Assembly: GCA_037783545.1 (NCBI GenBank)
Contig: JBBELK010001489.1
Location: 42,103 to 106,102 of the forward strand
Source of the DNA: Henricia sp. BOLD:AAB3569
Lineage: Eukaryota > Echinodermata > Asteroidea > Spinulosida > Echinasteridae
Reading direction: 5' to 3'
DNA: 64,000 nt
Shown here: one piece after another, positions 59,701-64,000 of the stretch
How positions within the stretch are numbered: position 1 is the first letter of the stretch
Layout: the number at the start of each line of letters is the position of its first letter
Position numbers and translations under genes: made by a program
The notes under the pieces: model-generated
Databases searched by the model: none
Told to the model about the DNA's origin: nothing
The model's input: the letters and a program-made list of their open reading frames with translations, nothing else

Positions 59701-62700
59701 TCCAAATTTGCCGACGTTTGGACCACACTTTGACCAAATTGCCGAGCCAAACTGCGGTGCGTTAACGACAGTCCGAATGACTGAGCATGCGCACAACTCA
59801 GGAGTACCCCAAAGAGGTGTGTACAGACAGCCACGGTTTGCGTGAGAGCAGTCAGGAAGCCTCAACCCAGTTTTTTCTAAACTTTGAAATTTCTCTGCCA
59901 TTTCCCGGCGAAAGTCTGTCAATTTTTTATGACAAGTGCGCAATATAGAGAGTTTAGGGCATGCAAAATTTGAAGTTCGTCGGAACAATTTTCGACCTCC
60001 AAATTTGCCGACGTTTGGACCACACTTTGACCAAATTGCCGAGCCAAACTGCGGTGCGTTAACGACAGTCCGAATGACTGAGCATGCGCACAACTCAGGA
60101 GTACCCCAAAGAGGTGTGTACAGACAGCCACGGTTTGCGTGAGAGCAGTCAGGAAGCCTCAACCCAGTTTTTTCTAAACTTAGAAATTTCTCTGCCATTT
60201 CCCGGCGAAAGTCTGTCAATTTTTTATGACAAGTGCGCAATATAGAGAGTTTAGGGCATGCAAAATTTGAAGTTCGTCGGAACATTTTTCGACCTCCAAA
60301 TTTGCCGACGTTTGGACCATACTTTGACCAAATTGCCGAGCCAAACTGCGGTGCGTTAACGACAGTCCGAATGACTGAGCATGCGCACAACTCAGGAGTA
60401 CCCCAAAGAGGTGTGTACAGACAGCCACGGTTTGCGTGAGAGCAGTCAGGAAGCCTCAACCCAGTTTTTTCTAAACTTTGAAATTTCTCTGCCATTTCCC
60501 GGCGAAAGTCTGTCAATTTTGTATGACAAGTGCGCAATATAGAGAGTTTAGGGCATGCAAAATTTGAAGTTCGTCGGAACATTTTTCGACCTCCAAATTT
60601 GCCGACGTTTGGACAACACTTTGACCAAATTGGCGAGCCAAACTGCGGTGCGTTAACGACAGTCCGAATGACTGAGCATGCGCACAACTCAGGAGTACCC
60701 CAAAGAGGTGTGTACAGACAGCCACGGTTTGCGTGAGAGCAGTCAGGAAGCCTCAACCCAGTTTTTTCTAAACTTTGAAATTTCTCTGCCATTTCCCGGC
60801 GAAAGTCTGTCAATTTTTTATGACAAGTGCGCAATATAGAGAGTTTAGGGCATGCAAAATTTGAAGTTCGTCGGAACATTTTTCGACCTCCAAATTTGCC
60901 GACGTTTGGACCACACTTTGACCAAATTGCCGAGCCAAACTGCGGTGCGTTAACGACAGTCCGAATGACTGAGCATGCGCACAACTCAGGAGTACCCCAA
61001 AGAGGTGTGTACAGACAGCCACGGTTTGCGTGAGAGCAGTCAGGAAGCCTCAACCCAGTTTTTTCTAAACTTTGAAATTTCTCTGCCATTTCCCGGCGAA
61101 AGTCTGTCAATTTTGTATGACAAGTGCGCAATATAGAGAGTTTAGGGCATGCAAAATTTGAAGTTCGTCGGAACATTTTTCGACCTCCAAATTTGCCGAC
61201 GTTTGGACCACACTTTGACCAAATTGCCGAGCCAAACTGCGGTGCGTTAACGACAGTCCGAATGACTGAGCATGCGCACAACTCAGGAGTACCACAAAGA
61301 GGTGTGTACAGACAGCCACGGTTTGCGTGAGAGCAGTCAGGAAGCCTCAACCCAGTTTTTTCTAAACTTTGAAATTTCTCTGCCATTTCCCGGCGAAAGT
61401 CTGTCAATTTTTTATGACAAGTGCGCAATATAGAGAGTTTAGGGCATGCAAAATTTGAAGTTCGTCGGAACATTTTTCGACCTCCAAATTTGCCGACGTT
61501 TGGACCACACTTTGACCAAATTGCCGAGCCAAACTGCGGTGCGTTAACGACAGTCCGAATGACTGAGCATGCGCACAACTCAGGAGTACCCCAAAGAGGT
61601 GTGTACAGACAGCCACGGTTTGCGTGAGAGCAGTCAGGAAGCCTCAACCCAGTTTTTTCTAAACTTTGAAATTTCTCTGCCATTTCCCGGCGAAAGTCTG
61701 TCAATTTTTTTATGACAAGTGCGCAATATAGAGAGTTTAGGGCATGCAAAATTTGAAGTTCGTCGGAACATTTTTCGACCTCCAAATTTGCCGACGTTTG
61801 GACCACACTTTGACCAAATTGCCGAGCCAAACTGCGGTGCGTTAACGACAGTCCGAATGACTGAGCATGCGCACAACTCAGGAGTACCCCAAAGAGGTGT
61901 GTACAGACAGCCACGGTTTGCGTGAGAGCAGTCAGGAAGCCTCAACCCAGTTTTTTCTAAACTTTGAAATTTCTCTGCCATTTCCCGGCGAAAGTCTGTC
62001 AATTTTTTTATGACAAGTGCGCAATATAGAGAGTTTAGGGCATGCAAAATTTGAAGTTCGTCGGAACATTTTTCGACCTCCAAATTTGCCGACGTTTGGA
62101 CCACACTTTGACCAAATTGCCGAGCCAAACTGCGGTGCGTTAACGACAGTCCGAATGACTGAGCATGCGCACAACTCTGGAGTACCCCAAAGATGTGTGT
62201 ACAGACAGCCACGGTTTGCGTGAGAGCAGTCAGGAAGCCTCAACCCAGTTTTTTCTAAACTTTGAAATTTCTCTGCCATTTCCCGGCGAAAGTCTGTCAA
62301 TTTTTTATGACAAGTGCGCAATATAGAGAGTTTAGGGCATGCAAAATTTGAAGTTCGTCGGAACATTTTTCGACCTCCAAATTTGCCGACGTTTGGACCA
62401 CACTTTGACCAAATTGCCGAGCCAAACTGCGGTGCGTTAACGACAGTCCGAATGACTGAGCATGCGCACAACTCAGGAGTACCCCAAAGAGGTGTGTACA
62501 GACAGCCACGGTTTGCGTGAGAGCAGTCAGGAAGCCTCAACCCAGTTTTTCTAAACTTTGAAATTGCTCTGCCATTTCCCGGCGAAAGTCTGTCAATTTT
62601 TTATGACAAGTGCGCAATATAGAGAGTTTAGGGCATGCAAAATTTGAAGTTCGTCGGAACATTTTTCGACCTCCAAATTTGGAGACGTTTGGACCACACT

Positions 62701-64000
62701 TTGACCAAATTGCCGAGCCAAACTGCGGTGCGTTAACGACAGTCCGAATGACTGAGCATGCGCACAACTCAGGAGTACCCCAAAGAGGTGTGTACAGACA
62801 GCCACGGTTTGCGTGAGAGCAGTCAGGAAGCCTCAACCCAGTTTTTTCTAAACTTTGAAATTTCTCTGCCATTTCCCGGCGAAAGTCTGTCAATTTTTTT
62901 ATGACAAGTGCGCAATATAGAGAGTTTAGGGCATGCAAAATTTGAAGTTCGTCGGAACATTTTTCGACCTCCAAATTTGCCGACGTTTGGACCACACTTT
63001 GACCAAATTGCCGAGCCAAACTGCGGTGCGTTAACGACAGTCCGAATGACTGAGCATGCGCACAACTCAGGAGTACCCCAAAGAGGTGTGTACAGACAGC
63101 CACGGTTTGCGTGAGAGCAGTCAGGAAGCCTCAACCCAGTTTTTTCTAAACTTTGAAATTTCTCTGCCATTTCCCGGCGAAAGTCTGTCAATTTTTTATG
63201 ACAAGTGCGCAATATAGAGAGTTTAGGGCATGCAAAATTTGAAGTTCGTCGGAACATTTTTCGACCTCCAAATTTGCCGACGTTTGGACCACACTTTGAC
63301 CAAATTGCCGAGCCAAACTGCGGTGCGTTAACGACAGTCCGAATGACTGAGCATGCGCACAACTCAGGAGTACCCCAAAGAGGTGTGTACAGATAGCCAC
63401 GGTTTGCGTGAGAGCAGTCAGGAAGCCTCAACCCAGGTTTTTTTCTAAACTTTGAAATTTCTCTGCCATTTCCCGGCGAAAGTCTGTCAATTTTGTATGA
63501 CAAGTGCGCAATATAGAGAGTTTAGGGCATGCAAAATTTGAAGTTCGTCGGAACATTTTTCGACCTCCAAATTTGCCGACGTTTGGACCACACTTTGACC
63601 AAATTGCCGAGCCAAACTGCGGTGCGTTAACGACAGTCCGAATGACTGAGCATGCGCACAACTCAGGAGTACCCCAAAGAGGTGTGTACAGACAGCCACG
63701 GTTTGCGTGAGAGCAGTCAGGAAGCCTCAACCCAGTTTTTTCTAAACTTTGAAATTTCTCTGCCATTTCCCGGCGAAAGTCTGTCAATTTTTTATGACAA
63801 GTGCGCAATATAGAGAGTTTAGGGCATGCAAAATTTGAAGTTCGTCGGAACATTTTTCGACCTCCAAATTTGCCGACGTTTGGACCACACTTTGACCAAA
63901 TTGCCGAGCCAAACTGCGGTGCGTTAACGACAGTCCGAATGACTGAGCATGCGCACAACTCAGGAGTACCCCAAAGAGGTGTGTACAGACAGCCACGGTT
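53795..64000. repeat. 297-bp satellite array, segment 5 (about 34 monomers), continues past the right edge
   Basis: The satellite continues to the end of the window, which stops mid-monomer at ...CAGCCACGGTT. Sub-blocks are marked by TTCCGGGCG followed by AAACTTTAAAATTT/TTATTACAAG (54.9-55.2 kb and again 56.6-57.0 kb, offset 1784). Monomers with CAGATAGCCACGG recur at about 58.0, 58.9, 59.5 and 63.4 kb. Many monomers at 58-63.6 kb carry TTTTGTATGAC. Confidence 0.98.
54840..57210. repeat. 1784-bp six-monomer higher-order repeat, two partial copies
   Basis: The adjacent pair of variants TTCCGGGCG (54847 and 56631) and AAACTTTAAAA with TTATTACAAG (about 55126/55170 and 56909/56954) recurs at offset 1784, six monomers. 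The intervening monomers differ, so the copies have since diverged or been partly converted. Confidence 0.7.

Noticed and set aside
6361..64000. Dozens of long minus-strand open frames (up to 792 codons) and recurring 60-70-codon frames on both strands in the satellite
   Set aside because: They repeat with the monomer, begin at non-ATG codons, are broken by T-run indels and match no known protein. They reflect a monomer length divisible by three, not genes.
6596..64000. CRISPR-like regular repeats
   Set aside because: The 297-bp units are contiguous with no unique spacers, no cas-like genes are present, and the context is eukaryotic transposons.
6596..64000. rDNA intergenic spacer repeats
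   Set aside because: No 18S, 5.8S, 28S or 5S sequence is present anywhere in the window to support this.

Overview
The window is eukaryotic, non-genic, repeat-dense DNA, most likely from an invertebrate animal genome. The signs are a Ty3/Gypsy pol fragment, an LTR element whose primer site matches the 3' end of tRNA-Ser, two cut-and-paste DNA transposons (one with a fragment of an animal-type Myb/SANT-like domain), and a very large satellite array. I see no bacterial operon structure, rRNA, tRNA gene or intact host gene. The species cannot be named from this sequence.

Layout. (1) 1-1291: minus-strand Ty3/Gypsy pol (reverse transcriptase and RNase H), cut at its N-terminus and running off the left edge. 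(2) 1281-6595: a tandem LTR/internal/LTR/internal/LTR arrangement of a 578-bp LTR and a 1540-bp domain-free internal region, period exactly 2118 bp. All of it is in minus orientation, with chimeric LTRs at both outer ends. (3) 6596-64000: a 297-bp satellite of about 179 monomers that runs off the right edge. It is interrupted by a 727-bp unit carrying a 67-bp minisatellite (15094-15820, and again at 53068-53794), a 1744-bp element with ~105-bp terminal inverted repeats and a 9-bp target duplication (34582-36325), and a 1007-bp PIF/Harbinger-like element with GATCCCGAGCTCGGGATC palindromes (46167-47173).

The array evolves by unequal exchange at several scales. I can follow blocks repeated at offsets of 5188, 2675, 1484, 1783/1784 and 9338 bp through shared rare variants. 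The monomer is 297 = 3 x 99 bp, so any open frame continues from copy to copy. This produces open frames of up to 792 codons that look like repeat proteins but are best read as noncoding.

No gene-level system (defence, metabolic or signalling) is present. The points of interest are the organisation of the satellite, the two copies of the 727-bp unit at the same monomer phase, the architecture of the two TIR elements, and the tandem domain-free LTR element next to the array edge.
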